From a bacterium CG10_46_32 (GTDB taxonomy: Bacteria; Patescibacteriota; Patescibacteriia; UBA2169): 54,807 bases of DNA. The stretch lies in contig MOEI01000001.1 of assembly GCA_001889965.1 (NCBI GenBank), forward strand, positions 1 through 54,807. The letters are read 5' to 3'. The translations under genes were made by a program, and so were the position numbers. The notes under the pieces are model-generated. The model saw only the letters and a program-made list of their open reading frames with translations. It was not told the DNA's origin and made no database searches. The first letter of the stretch is position 1. Every line of letters starts with the position of its first letter. Below are positions 35,173-42,390 of this stretch, one piece after another.

Positions 35173-35805
35173 ATGGTAGAAGTACTTCCCGCAATTTTAG
35201 AAAAAACATTTGAGAAGGTTCAAGAAAAATGTGCACTATTGCGCGGAGTTGTGCCACGCGCCCAGCTTGATATTGCAGACGGCGTGTTTGTTCCGGAAAA
35301 ATCCTGGAACGAGGCATCAAAGCTTTTTGAGCTTGGTAATGAGATTATGTTTGACGTGCATTTGATGGCCGAAAAGCCGGAGCTTTTAATTTCCGAATGG
35401 AACCAAGAGAATGTGTTCCGTATCACATTCCACCATGAAGCAACCTACGATGTTTTACGTACTATCAAGATTATCAAAGAAACCGGAAAAGAAGTGGGCA
35501 TTGCGCTCAATATTGAAACTCCTGTTACCATGGTGTATGACGTGCTTGAGTTGGTTGATGTGGCGCTTTTGATGGGTGTGTTGCCGGGCGCGCAAAAAAG
35601 AGAATTTAATCCTCGCGTTATTGAGCGCGTTAAAGAGCTCAGAGAACACAGCAAAACCGTGAACATTGGGGTTGATGGCGGCGTGCGACCAATCGTAGCG
35701 CCAAGCCTCATTGAAGCAGGTGCGAATGTGCTTGTTAGTGGAAGCTATATTTTTGAAGAATCAGACATAAAAAAAGCAGTACATACGCTATGCCAAAGCC
35801 AGTAA
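35173..35805 (+). CDS. rpe: Ribulose-phosphate 3-epimerase-like protein
   Basis: Rpe interconverts ribulose-5-P and xylulose-5-P with a metal held by two His and two Asp. The 210-residue TIM barrel keeps Asp33 (LDIADGVFVP), His63 (FDVHLM) and Asp168 (IGVDGGV). However, the first metal-ligand His is Gln31 (QLD instead of HFD/HVD), and the phosphate loop reads MGVLPGAQKREF instead of MTVNPGFGGQ-F. It is either a divergent but active Rpe or a relative with changed metal use. Genome order (between rpiB and transketolase) supports the Rpe role. Confidence 0.8.
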   Translation: MVEVLPAILEKTFEKVQEKCALLRGVVPRAQLDIADGVFVPEKSWNEASKLFELGNEIMFDVHLMAEKPELLISEWNQENVFRITFHHEATYDVLRTIKIIKETGKEVGIALNIETPVTMVYDVLELVDVALLMGVLPGAQKREFNPRVIERVKELREHSKTVNIGVDGGVRPIVAPSLIEAGANVLVSGSYIFEESDIKKAVHTLCQSQ

Positions 35806-36653
35806 CCGAAATAAAAGAACTCTACAAAATTTCCAACGAAATCCGCGAGAATATTATTAAGTCTTTGGAAAAAGCGGGTTCCGGGCACAGCGCCGGGCCG
35901 TTAGGCATGGCAGATGTATTTACTGCGTTGTATTTTAATGTGTTGCGTCACGACCCAAAGCGGCCACATTGGCGCGATAGGGATCGCGTCATCCTATCAG
36001 CTGGGCATATTGTTCCGGTATGGTATGCAACATTGGCTGAGGCAGGGTACTTTCCAAAGCGCGAGCTCTGGACGCTGCGCAAGCTGGGAAGTCCGCTGCA
36101 AGGGCATCCGGAGTATCATTCCATTGCAGGCATCGAGAACACAGCAGGCCCATTAGGGCAAGGTGTATCAGTCGCGGTTGGTATGGCATATAGTTTGCGT
36201 CATTTTGCAAAATCAAACCAGCAGGTGTATGTCATTTCAAGCGATGGAGAGCAGAACGAAGGACAGACATGGGAGGCAGTTATGTTTGCAGCCAAGCACC
36301 GATTACCGAACCTTACTATGCTCATGGATCGCAACAATATCCAGATAGACGGTGCAACCGAGGAGGTGATGCCTTTGGATTCTATACGCGCGAAGTATGA
36401 AGCATTTAACTGGCACGTAATCGAAGTTGATGGCCATAACATTAAAGAGGTAGTTGACGCATGCAACCAAGCAAAGGCAATCGTGGAGCGACCAGTGTGT
36501 ATTATTTGTCACACCATTCCAGGTAAGGGTGTAAAATTTATGGAAGGAAAATATCAATGGCACGGCAAGTCTCCAAAGGGTGCCGAAGCGAGAGTTGCGT
36601 TGCGTCAGCTGCGCACCATGGGCGGCAAAATATCAGTGATTGATTCCGAATAG
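35790..36653 (+). CDS. Transketolase N-terminal (TPP-binding) subunit
   Basis: 287 residues forming the thiamine-diphosphate domain: GHSAGPLGMADVFTALYF, the LGQGVSVAVGMAYSLR helix, and the TPP motif SDGEQNEGQTWEAVMFAAKH...LDRNNIQIDG (residues ~150-190). It pairs with the separate C-terminal subunit downstream; two-subunit transketolases are common in Patescibacteria and archaea. The start overlaps rpe by 16 nt. Confidence 0.94.
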   Translation: MPKPVTEIKELYKISNEIRENIIKSLEKAGSGHSAGPLGMADVFTALYFNVLRHDPKRPHWRDRDRVILSAGHIVPVWYATLAEAGYFPKRELWTLRKLGSPLQGHPEYHSIAGIENTAGPLGQGVSVAVGMAYSLRHFAKSNQQVYVISSDGEQNEGQTWEAVMFAAKHRLPNLTMLMDRNNIQIDGATEEVMPLDSIRAKYEAFNWHVIEVDGHNIKEVVDACNQAKAIVERPVCIICHTIPGKGVKFMEGKYQWHGKSPKGAEARVALRQLRTMGGKISVIDSE

Positions 36654-36659
36654 TACAGT

Positions 36660-36727
36660 TTCGTCATCCTGAATTTATTTCAGGATCTGCTTGTGGAAAA
36701 ATGATGCTGAAACAAGTTCAGCATGAC
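36660..36727. repeat. Intergenic palindromic repeat between transketolase subunits
   Basis: TCGTCATCCTGAA ... TTCAGGAT forms a first hairpin. ATGCTGAA(ACAAG)TTCAGCAT forms a second, and CGTCAT / ATGACG lies at the ends. It is of the same general class as the repeats before ligA. No terminator U-run is present. Confidence 0.7.
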
Positions 36728-36743
36728 GTCAAATATCGCATAT

Positions 36744-37733
36744 ATGAAAATAAGCGCGAAGCAAAAATTAGTTAAAAATCTTTTTTCAAAAAAGATCCGC
36801 ATGATTCCAACCCGCGATGGGTATGGAGAGGGGTTGCTTGTATTAGGTAGAAAAAATCCTAAGGTAGTAGTGTTGTGTGCGGACTTAGCCGAATCAACTC
36901 GTTCACAGGGATTTGCAAACGAGTACCCGGAGCGATTTGTGGAAGTAGGGGTCGCAGAGCAGAATTTGGCAGGCTTGGCAGCTGGCATCGCCTTAACCGG
37001 GTACGTGCCGTTTATGTCGTCCTATGCTGTATTTTCGCCGGGTAGGAATTGGGATCAAATCCGTGTTTCTATTTGCTACACTCGCGCGAACGTAAAAATC
37101 GCAGGTGGGCACACTGGCCTTTCTGTAGGTCCAGACGGAGCAACGCATCAGGCTTTGGAGGATATTGCCATCACGCGCGTGTTGCCCAATATGACAGTTA
37201 TTGCGCCCGCAGACGCGATTGAAGCAAAAAAAGCCACCATTGCCATGGCACAGATGGAAGGCCCTGCATATATACGCTTAGGCCGCGCAGAGTCCGAAGT
37301 ATTTACCACGGAAAAATCTCCTTTTGAAATCGGCGTTGCACAGGTGCTTGCCAGTGGTACAGACATAAGTATTATTGCGTGCGGCCCATTAGTATACACA
37401 GCGCTTGTGGCTGCAGAAGAGCTCAAAAAAAAGCATAAGATAAAAGCAGAAGTTATTAATTGTCATACTATTAAGCCTTTGGATGTAAAAACCATCACGA
37501 CTTCAGCGCAAAAAACAGGGGTCGTGGTAACCGTGGAAGAACATCAAATCCATGGAGGGTTAGGTGGTGCCATTGCGGAATGCTTGGCAGAACACGTGCC
37601 AGTGCCCATTCGATTTGTAGGCATGCCGGACTCGTTCGGCGAATCAGGGGAGCCTGCTGAATTGCTCTCCAAGTACGGCATGACTATGGAGAAGATAGTG
37701 AGTAACGTATTGGATGTAATAAAAGTAAAATAG
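36744..37733 (+). CDS. Transketolase C-terminal (pyrimidine-binding) subunit
   Basis: 329 residues from ATG 36744; an upstream in-frame ATG at 36723 lies in the repeat. Shows RDGYGEGLLVLGRKNPKVVVLCADLAEST, the catalytic Glu region (EVGVAEQNLAGLAAG), SSYAVFSPGRNWDQIR, and the C-terminal fold (VVVTVEEHQIHGGLGGAIAECL). It completes the transketolase with the upstream subunit. Confidence 0.94.
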   Translation: MKISAKQKLVKNLFSKKIRMIPTRDGYGEGLLVLGRKNPKVVVLCADLAESTRSQGFANEYPERFVEVGVAEQNLAGLAAGIALTGYVPFMSSYAVFSPGRNWDQIRVSICYTRANVKIAGGHTGLSVGPDGATHQALEDIAITRVLPNMTVIAPADAIEAKKATIAMAQMEGPAYIRLGRAESEVFTTEKSPFEIGVAQVLASGTDISIIACGPLVYTALVAAEELKKKHKIKAEVINCHTIKPLDVKTITTSAQKTGVVVTVEEHQIHGGLGGAIAECLAEHVPVPIRFVGMPDSFGESGEPAELLSKYGMTMEKIVSNVLDVIKVK

Positions 37734-37739
37734 CAGTTA

Positions 37740-37867
37740 AAATGCTCAATAACAAAGCCCAAATTCCAAATGAATATCAAATGACAAAAGGTCAAAATTT
37801 TTTGATTTTTGAATTTAGGATTTTGATCTTTATTTGATATTTGAATTTTAATATTTGTCATTTCATT
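37740..37867. repeat. AT-rich imperfect palindromic repeat before fba
   Basis: CAAATTCCAAATGAATATCAAATGACAAA is mirrored, imperfectly, by a TTTGATATTTGAATTTTAATATTTGTCATTT stretch, with a CAAAATTTTTTGATTTTTGAATTT centre. It looks like the 'caaattccaaat' type intergenic repeats seen in environmental bacterial genomes. The AT content is far above the flanking genes. Confidence 0.55.
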
Positions 37868-38788
37868 ATGTTAACTCCAACAAAAAAAATACTACTCAAA
37901 GCCCAAAAACAAGGATACGCAGTTGGCGCGTTCAATATCAATAATATGGAAATCAGCCACGCGGTTATGGAGGCAGCAGAGCGCGAAAAAGCTCCGGTTA
38001 TTTGTCAAACTTCCGAAGGGTCGCTCGAGTACGCGGGCATGGATATGCTGCTTGCAATCGGCCGTCAACTTGCACTAACATCCAAAGTTCCCGTGGCAAT
38101 CCATTTGGACCACGGCAAGCACCCCGAGGTTGTAAAAGTCGCTATTGCAGCGGGGTACCAATCTGTAATGTACGACGGCTCAAGCAATCCATTTGAGAAG
38201 AATATAGAGATCACAAGCGGAATCGTTAAACTTGCGCACGAGAAAAATGTCAGTGTAGAAGCAGAACTTGGGGCCATTGCTGGTATTGAGGATTTTGTGA
38301 GTGTTAAAGAACGAGATGCGCACTTAACCAACCCAAAGCAGGCTCTTGAATTTACCAAGCGCACCAGATGTGATTTTTTGGCCATTGCCATTGGCACACT
38401 GCATGGAGCGTATAAGTTTTCCGGGCGATCTCATTTGGATATTTCGCGGCTCAAAGAGATCAAGGCATTGGTAAAAGTTCCTTTAGCGCTGCACGGCGCC
38501 TCGAGCGTGCCAAAGGATTTGGTTAAACAAATAGAAAAACATGGAGGAAAACTTGGAACACCAGTAGGAGTTTCAGATGGTGATCTTAAAGAAGCGGTTA
38601 AAAATGGCATTTGCAAGGTAAATACAGATACGGATTTGCGGCTCGCGTTTACCGCCGGAGTCCGTAAAATTCTTACGCAAGAGCCGGGTGAGTTTGATCC
38701 CCGAAAGATTCTTGCTTCCGCGTATGACGAAATGGTCGCCACCATCCGTTGGAAAATTAAGTTACTTGGATCTAGTAATAAAGCATAA
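37868..38788 (+). CDS. fba: Class II fructose-bisphosphate aldolase
   Basis: Zinc-dependent aldolase of glycolysis (FBP to DHAP and GAP) or a related ketose-bisphosphate aldolase. The 306 residues from ATG 37868 show GAFNINNMEISHAVMEAAE, the zinc/active-site HLDHGKHPEVV, EAELGAIAG, PLALHGASSVP and the phosphate/K+ loop GICKVNTDTDLRLAF. Substrate cannot be separated from tagatose-bisphosphate by eye. It links the pentose-phosphate cluster to lower glycolysis. Confidence 0.92.
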   Translation: MLTPTKKILLKAQKQGYAVGAFNINNMEISHAVMEAAEREKAPVICQTSEGSLEYAGMDMLLAIGRQLALTSKVPVAIHLDHGKHPEVVKVAIAAGYQSVMYDGSSNPFEKNIEITSGIVKLAHEKNVSVEAELGAIAGIEDFVSVKERDAHLTNPKQALEFTKRTRCDFLAIAIGTLHGAYKFSGRSHLDISRLKEIKALVKVPLALHGASSVPKDLVKQIEKHGGKLGTPVGVSDGDLKEAVKNGICKVNTDTDLRLAFTAGVRKILTQEPGEFDPRKILASAYDEMVATIRWKIKLLGSSNKA

Positions 38789-38799
38789 GAACAGTGTTC

Positions 38800-38868
38800 G
38801 GGGGTGTGCATTTTTCGACTCCGAAGGGAGCTTCGCTCATGCATTTTCGTCTCAAAATGCACACCCCC
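38800..38868. repeat. Long inverted repeat after fba
   Basis: GGGGGTGTGCATTTT (38800-38814) and AAAATGCACACCCCC (38854-38868) are perfect 15-bp arms around a 39-nt loop that itself folds (GAAGGGAGC / GCTTCGCTC-like). It may end fba transcription but has no U-tract. Confidence 0.75.
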
Positions 38869-38898
38869 TGCACACCTTAAAAACGTAAACCAATACCT

Positions 38899-39864
38899 AT
38901 GAAAAAATCACTTGTTGTCGCAGCACATAATCTTCCAAAAGAAGGATTAGAAGAGCTCTATAAGCATTGCCAAGTAGTAATGCTCGCAAAAAATGCTTCG
39001 TTTTCTCGTTCTGCACTTTTACAAAAAGCAAAACATGCAGATGCTATTATTACGCATGTTGAGGACCGTGTGAACGCAGCATTGCTCCGTGCTCTGCCGA
39101 ATCTTAAAATTGTCGCAAACTATGCAGTTGGCTACGATAATATAGATTTAAAAGCTGTTCAAAAAGCAGGAGTCTATGCTACCAATACTCCGGGAGATTT
39201 AGGGATAAGCGTTTCTGAGCATGCCATGGCCTTGATTTTAATGCTCTCTAAAAAAATACTTGAGGGCGATCGCTTTATGCGCAGTGGAAAGTACAAGGCA
39301 TGGGATCCAAACTTTTTGCTCGGAAATAATGTGAGCGGGAAAACGCTTGGCATTGTTGGGGCAGGAAGAATTGGTTCAATCCTTGTTAAGATTGCGAAAG
39401 CTGGATTTGGTATGGATATTGTGTACCATGATGTTGTTCCAAATCGGCAGATTGAGAAAGAGTACGGCGCAAAGCGCGTGTCACTTTCTGATGTACTTAA
39501 AAAATCAGACGCACTATCTATCCATGTTCCACTACTTTCTTCTACGCGACATTTAATCGGTGCAAAAGAGTTAAACCAAATGAAACCAACCGCAGTATTG
39601 GTGAATACCTCACGCGGGCCAGTGATTGACGAGAAAGCATTAGTAACAGCCTTGAAAGCGAAAAAAATCGCCGGAGCTGGATTAGATGTATTTGAGTTTG
39701 AGCCAAAAATGGCGCCTGGGCTTGCCAAGCTTACCAATGTGGTGGTCACTCCGCATACTGCATCTGCAACAATAGAAGCCAGAAAACAAATGGGGGAGAT
39801 TGCAACGCAGAATATTCTTGACGTGCTTGTCCGCGGTGTAAAGCCTCGCAATTCGCTCGCCTAA
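38899..39864 (+). CDS. D-isomer-specific 2-hydroxyacid dehydrogenase (glyoxylate/hydroxypyruvate reductase type)
   Basis: 321 residues. The NAD(P) fold motif is LGIVGAGRIGSILVKIAK (about residue 150). Catalytic Arg is in VNTSRGPVIDE, Glu in DVFEFEPK and His in VVVTPHTAS. The N-terminal half reads LPNLKIVANYAVGYDNIDLKA. Likely reduces glyoxylate, hydroxypyruvate or a similar 2-oxo acid; the exact substrate is not decidable. It ends 5 nt before lgt. Confidence 0.92.
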   Translation: MKKSLVVAAHNLPKEGLEELYKHCQVVMLAKNASFSRSALLQKAKHADAIITHVEDRVNAALLRALPNLKIVANYAVGYDNIDLKAVQKAGVYATNTPGDLGISVSEHAMALILMLSKKILEGDRFMRSGKYKAWDPNFLLGNNVSGKTLGIVGAGRIGSILVKIAKAGFGMDIVYHDVVPNRQIEKEYGAKRVSLSDVLKKSDALSIHVPLLSSTRHLIGAKELNQMKPTAVLVNTSRGPVIDEKALVTALKAKKIAGAGLDVFEFEPKMAPGLAKLTNVVVTPHTASATIEARKQMGEIATQNILDVLVRGVKPRNSLA

Positions 39865-39869
39865 CATAG

Positions 39870-40667
39870 ATGCAAATGTTTCTTCATACTTTTAATCCGC
39901 ATCCAATTGTATTTAGTATCGGCTCCTTTGGCGTGCATTGGTACGGATTGTTTTTGGTTCTCGGGATTTTAATCGGCTACTGGCTTACTGGTAAGCTTTC
40001 TAAACGAGCTGGTTTGTCGGCTGAGATGGTTGGATCATTGTACATTAATGCGCTCATCGGTGGTTTTATGGGCAGCCGCATATATCACGTGCTTACAGAG
40101 TGGCAATTTTATAGCGTTAACCCCGAACAGATTTTTGCGGTATGGAACGGCGGGTTAGCTATTCATGGCGCTATGCTTGGCGCGATTTGCGTTGTTGCGT
40201 ATTACGCCAAAAAAGAGCACTTCAATATTTGGAAACTCGCGGATTTATTCGTGCTTCCTGCTATTTTAGGTCAGGCAATAGGCAGATGGGGTAATTACTT
40301 CAACCAGGAGCTTTTTGGTGGTCCTACGGATGCTTTGTGGGGCATACCTATCAATCCAATTAACCGCCCTCTGGGGTACGAGCAGTATCACTATTTTCAT
40401 CCTACTTTTTTGTATGAATCCCTTATTAATATTACGATTTTTTGCATACTTCTCCTCATTTTCAAAAAACAAAAAAGGCCAGACGGCTTAGTTTTTTGGC
40501 TGTATCTTGGATTATATTCCGCTGGCAGAATGATTGTTGAATCATTCAGGATTAATCCTGCGGCAATGGTCGGCGCAATCCGACTACCATTTTTAGTGAG
40601 TATCCTGCTTGCGGTCGGCTCGTTGGTTATGGTGTTAAAGACCTTGTCCGCGAAGCATAAACCATAA
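39870..40667 (+). CDS. lgt: Prolipoprotein diacylglyceryl transferase
   Basis: Adds diacylglycerol to the lipobox Cys of prelipoproteins. The 265-residue polytopic protein has the signature GQAIGRWGNYFNQELFGG near residue 135, NGGLAIHGAMLGA (essential His), and the C-terminal SAGRMIVESFRINP. It starts at ATG 39870, with a second ATG two codons later. Confidence 0.95.
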   Translation: MQMFLHTFNPHPIVFSIGSFGVHWYGLFLVLGILIGYWLTGKLSKRAGLSAEMVGSLYINALIGGFMGSRIYHVLTEWQFYSVNPEQIFAVWNGGLAIHGAMLGAICVVAYYAKKEHFNIWKLADLFVLPAILGQAIGRWGNYFNQELFGGPTDALWGIPINPINRPLGYEQYHYFHPTFLYESLINITIFCILLLIFKKQKRPDGLVFWLYLGLYSAGRMIVESFRINPAAMVGAIRLPFLVSILLAVGSLVMVLKTLSAKHKP

Positions 40668-40691
40668 TGCATTCATAATTAGTTTTTTGGC

Positions 40692-40802
40692 TTAAAATTC
40701 AAGCATGCAGAATTGATGCAGTACCGATTTTTGTTCGGGGGTCAATTTTTGTTTCCATTCTTCGTTTGTTTGTGGGGGGTATTGTTTGCCATACGTGTTC
40801 TT
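40692..40802 (-). pseudogene. Possible MsrB N-terminal fragment (no start codon)
   Basis: Directly after the toxin stop codon and in the same frame, the minus strand encodes 36 residues including YPPQTNEEWKQKLTPEQ before a stop at 40692. The phrase NEEWKQKLTPEQ-VL closely resembles the start of peptide-methionine (R)-S-oxide reductase MsrB. The rest of MsrB (zinc CxxC pairs, catalytic Cys) is missing, and there is no ATG. It is either a remnant or a chance match to a short motif. Confidence 0.4.
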
Positions 40803-41075
40803 TTATATTCTTTTTTCAGCTTGTATGTATACAGCGCTACGGTGCTTGATGATGAGGATTTTGATTGTCTTTTTTTTAATACTAAATAGTACTCTATAAT
40901 CTCCCACCCGGAGCTTTCGGTACCCCTTTAGTGAGCGGCGGAGCGGCTTTCCATAGAGGTCTGGGTGTGTGGCGAGACGCTCTTCAATTGCGCTGCGGAT
41001 TTTTTGTTTCCACTCGTTGGGGAGCGCTGGAATGTCATCGCGCTTCACGAGATAGTGGTAGGTGACTGTATACAT
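40803..41075 (-). CDS. RelE/ParE family toxin
   Basis: 90 residues with the RelE fold: VTYHYLVKRDDIPALPNEWKQKIRSAIEERLATHPDLYGKPL, then LKGYRKLRVGDYRVLFSIKKKTIKILIIKHR. The central Lys/Arg-rich strand pair (YRKLRVGDYRVLF) matches RelE-type mRNA interferases. It overlaps the antitoxin stop by 1 nt (TAATG), a classic coupled arrangement. Confidence 0.9.
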   Translation of the reverse strand: MYTVTYHYLVKRDDIPALPNEWKQKIRSAIEERLATHPDLYGKPLRRSLKGYRKLRVGDYRVLFSIKKKTIKILIIKHRSAVYIQAEKRI

Positions 41076-41296
41076 TACGCCCAGGCGCTCTCGTGCGAGA
41101 CAAACCGCGCGCCCTTTGTGTCCCGTTTTTTGGCAAGCGCATCCCAGACCTGATCCTCCTCAAGCTCAATGGCGGTCTCCAGTAGTCGGACCGCTTTGGT
41201 TGCCTGCGGGATGTTGTCGCGCCTCGCAAGTGTGGTGAGTGCTTTTTCCATTGCACTAGACAGGCTGATGTTGATTCTTGTTTTGGTTGTAGGCAT
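41075..41296 (-). CDS. Ribbon-helix-helix antitoxin
   Basis: 73 residues. The N-terminal RHH DNA-binding strand and helices are TRINISLSSAMEKALTTLARRDNIPQATKAVRLLETAIELEED. The C-terminal tail (TKGARFVSHESAWA) should wrap the toxin. First gene of the TA operon, directly downstream of a promoter with repeated operator-like octamers. Confidence 0.88.
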   Translation of the reverse strand: MPTTKTRINISLSSAMEKALTTLARRDNIPQATKAVRLLETAIELEEDQVWDALAKKRDTKGARFVSHESAWA

Positions 41297-41323
41297 ACAA
41301 ATGGATAAAATAATGATGCATGT

Positions 41324-41352
41324 AGTGTATCAAAAGTGTATCACCTTGTCAA
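41324..41352 (-). promoter_or_regulatory. TA operon promoter with direct-repeat operator
   Basis: Minus-strand -35 TTGACA (41352 to 41347), 17-nt spacer, -10 TACACT. The octamer GATACACT occurs twice (41342 to 41335 and 41331 to 41324), 11 bp apart, i.e. on one face of the helix. The second copy contains the -10. RHH antitoxins typically bind such repeats, so autorepression is likely. Confidence 0.75.
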
Positions 41353-41362
41353 ATTTTTCTTT

Positions 41363-42385
41363 TTAGTGTTTTGTCAGTACAAGCGCAATAGTACCTTCCT
41401 GGGCCGTGAGTATTACTTCGCCGCCGACGGGGAAAGTGATTTTAGGATCCGTATGCCCAAAATCAACTCCTGCAATAACCGGCAGCGCGGCTAGTTCTTT
41501 TTTTGTTTTAATTATTTTTGCAAGTAGTTCGTTAGTGGTATGGCTTGCTTTTTGGAATCTGCCAATAATAATTCCTTTTACGCCGCTAAAGCCAGGGAGA
41601 TGGATGAGGGATTGCAAATCGCGGTCAAACGTATGCGCCAGAGATTCGCTATCATCTTCTAAGAACAGGATTGAATTTTTAAGATTAGGAAAGTATTCGG
41701 TTCCCTGGAGAAGGTTGAGTGTGCCTATATTGGCGCCGAGCAGAGTACCCGAGGCCACGCCGTTGTTGATCGCCAAAAAACCTTGGTTCGGGATCAGCGA
41801 CCTGTTTTGTTGGTTTTTGTACCATTCATCATCGCTCCACTGGCCGCTGGGTTCTATGGTGATAGGGTCATCCGAGAACAGGCATTGTTTAAAGTAGTTC
41901 AGCGTATAATCAAAATACAACTCCTGGCCGAATGTTGAATAGTGCGGGCCGGAGTAGGACACAAGCCCTGTTTTTGTGAACATCGCATTGTTGAGCGCTG
42001 TTATGTCCGAGTAACCGCAGAATATTTTTGGATTGTTCTGTATCAAATCCCAATCAAGGTATTTCAGCAGTTGGTTGCTATTAAATCCGCCAATGACTGT
42101 GAGCACTGCTTTTACGTTTTTGTCGCGAAACGCATCGTGCATGTCTTCCAGGCGTGATTCTATGCTTGAGGAATTGAACGCATCAGTTTCTTGCACGTGT
42201 TTTCCAAATGTTATTTTGAGTCCTACATCAGCAAGCCGCTTGTTGGCGATGTGCTGTGTGTCTTGCCCGATAATGCCCAAAGAGCGGGATGGCGCGATAA
42301 TTCGCATTTCGTCACCGGCCTGCAGTTTGGGAGGATATAGTGCCGGGATTTTTTCGCGGGTTGATTCGCTGTTTTGTTGTTTCAT
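41363..42385 (-). CDS. S66 peptidase (LD-carboxypeptidase / MccF-like)
   Basis: 340 residues of the serine peptidase family that trims the L,D-bond of murein peptides or inactivates microcin C. The nucleophile is in FCGYSDITAL and Glu in LEDDSESLAHTFDRDL. His is in AGVDFGHTDPKITFPVGG, and the N-terminal region reads IIAPSRSLGII. MccF versus LdcA cannot be settled by eye, although the inserted HYSTFGQELYFDYTLNYFKQCLF loop is more MccF-like. It is 5 nt after the flavoprotein gene on the same strand. Confidence 0.9.
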   Translation of the reverse strand: MKQQNSESTREKIPALYPPKLQAGDEMRIIAPSRSLGIIGQDTQHIANKRLADVGLKITFGKHVQETDAFNSSSIESRLEDMHDAFRDKNVKAVLTVIGGFNSNQLLKYLDWDLIQNNPKIFCGYSDITALNNAMFTKTGLVSYSGPHYSTFGQELYFDYTLNYFKQCLFSDDPITIEPSGQWSDDEWYKNQQNRSLIPNQGFLAINNGVASGTLLGANIGTLNLLQGTEYFPNLKNSILFLEDDSESLAHTFDRDLQSLIHLPGFSGVKGIIIGRFQKASHTTNELLAKIIKTKKELAALPVIAGVDFGHTDPKITFPVGGEVILTAQEGTIALVLTKH

Positions 42386-42390
42386 ACGAT

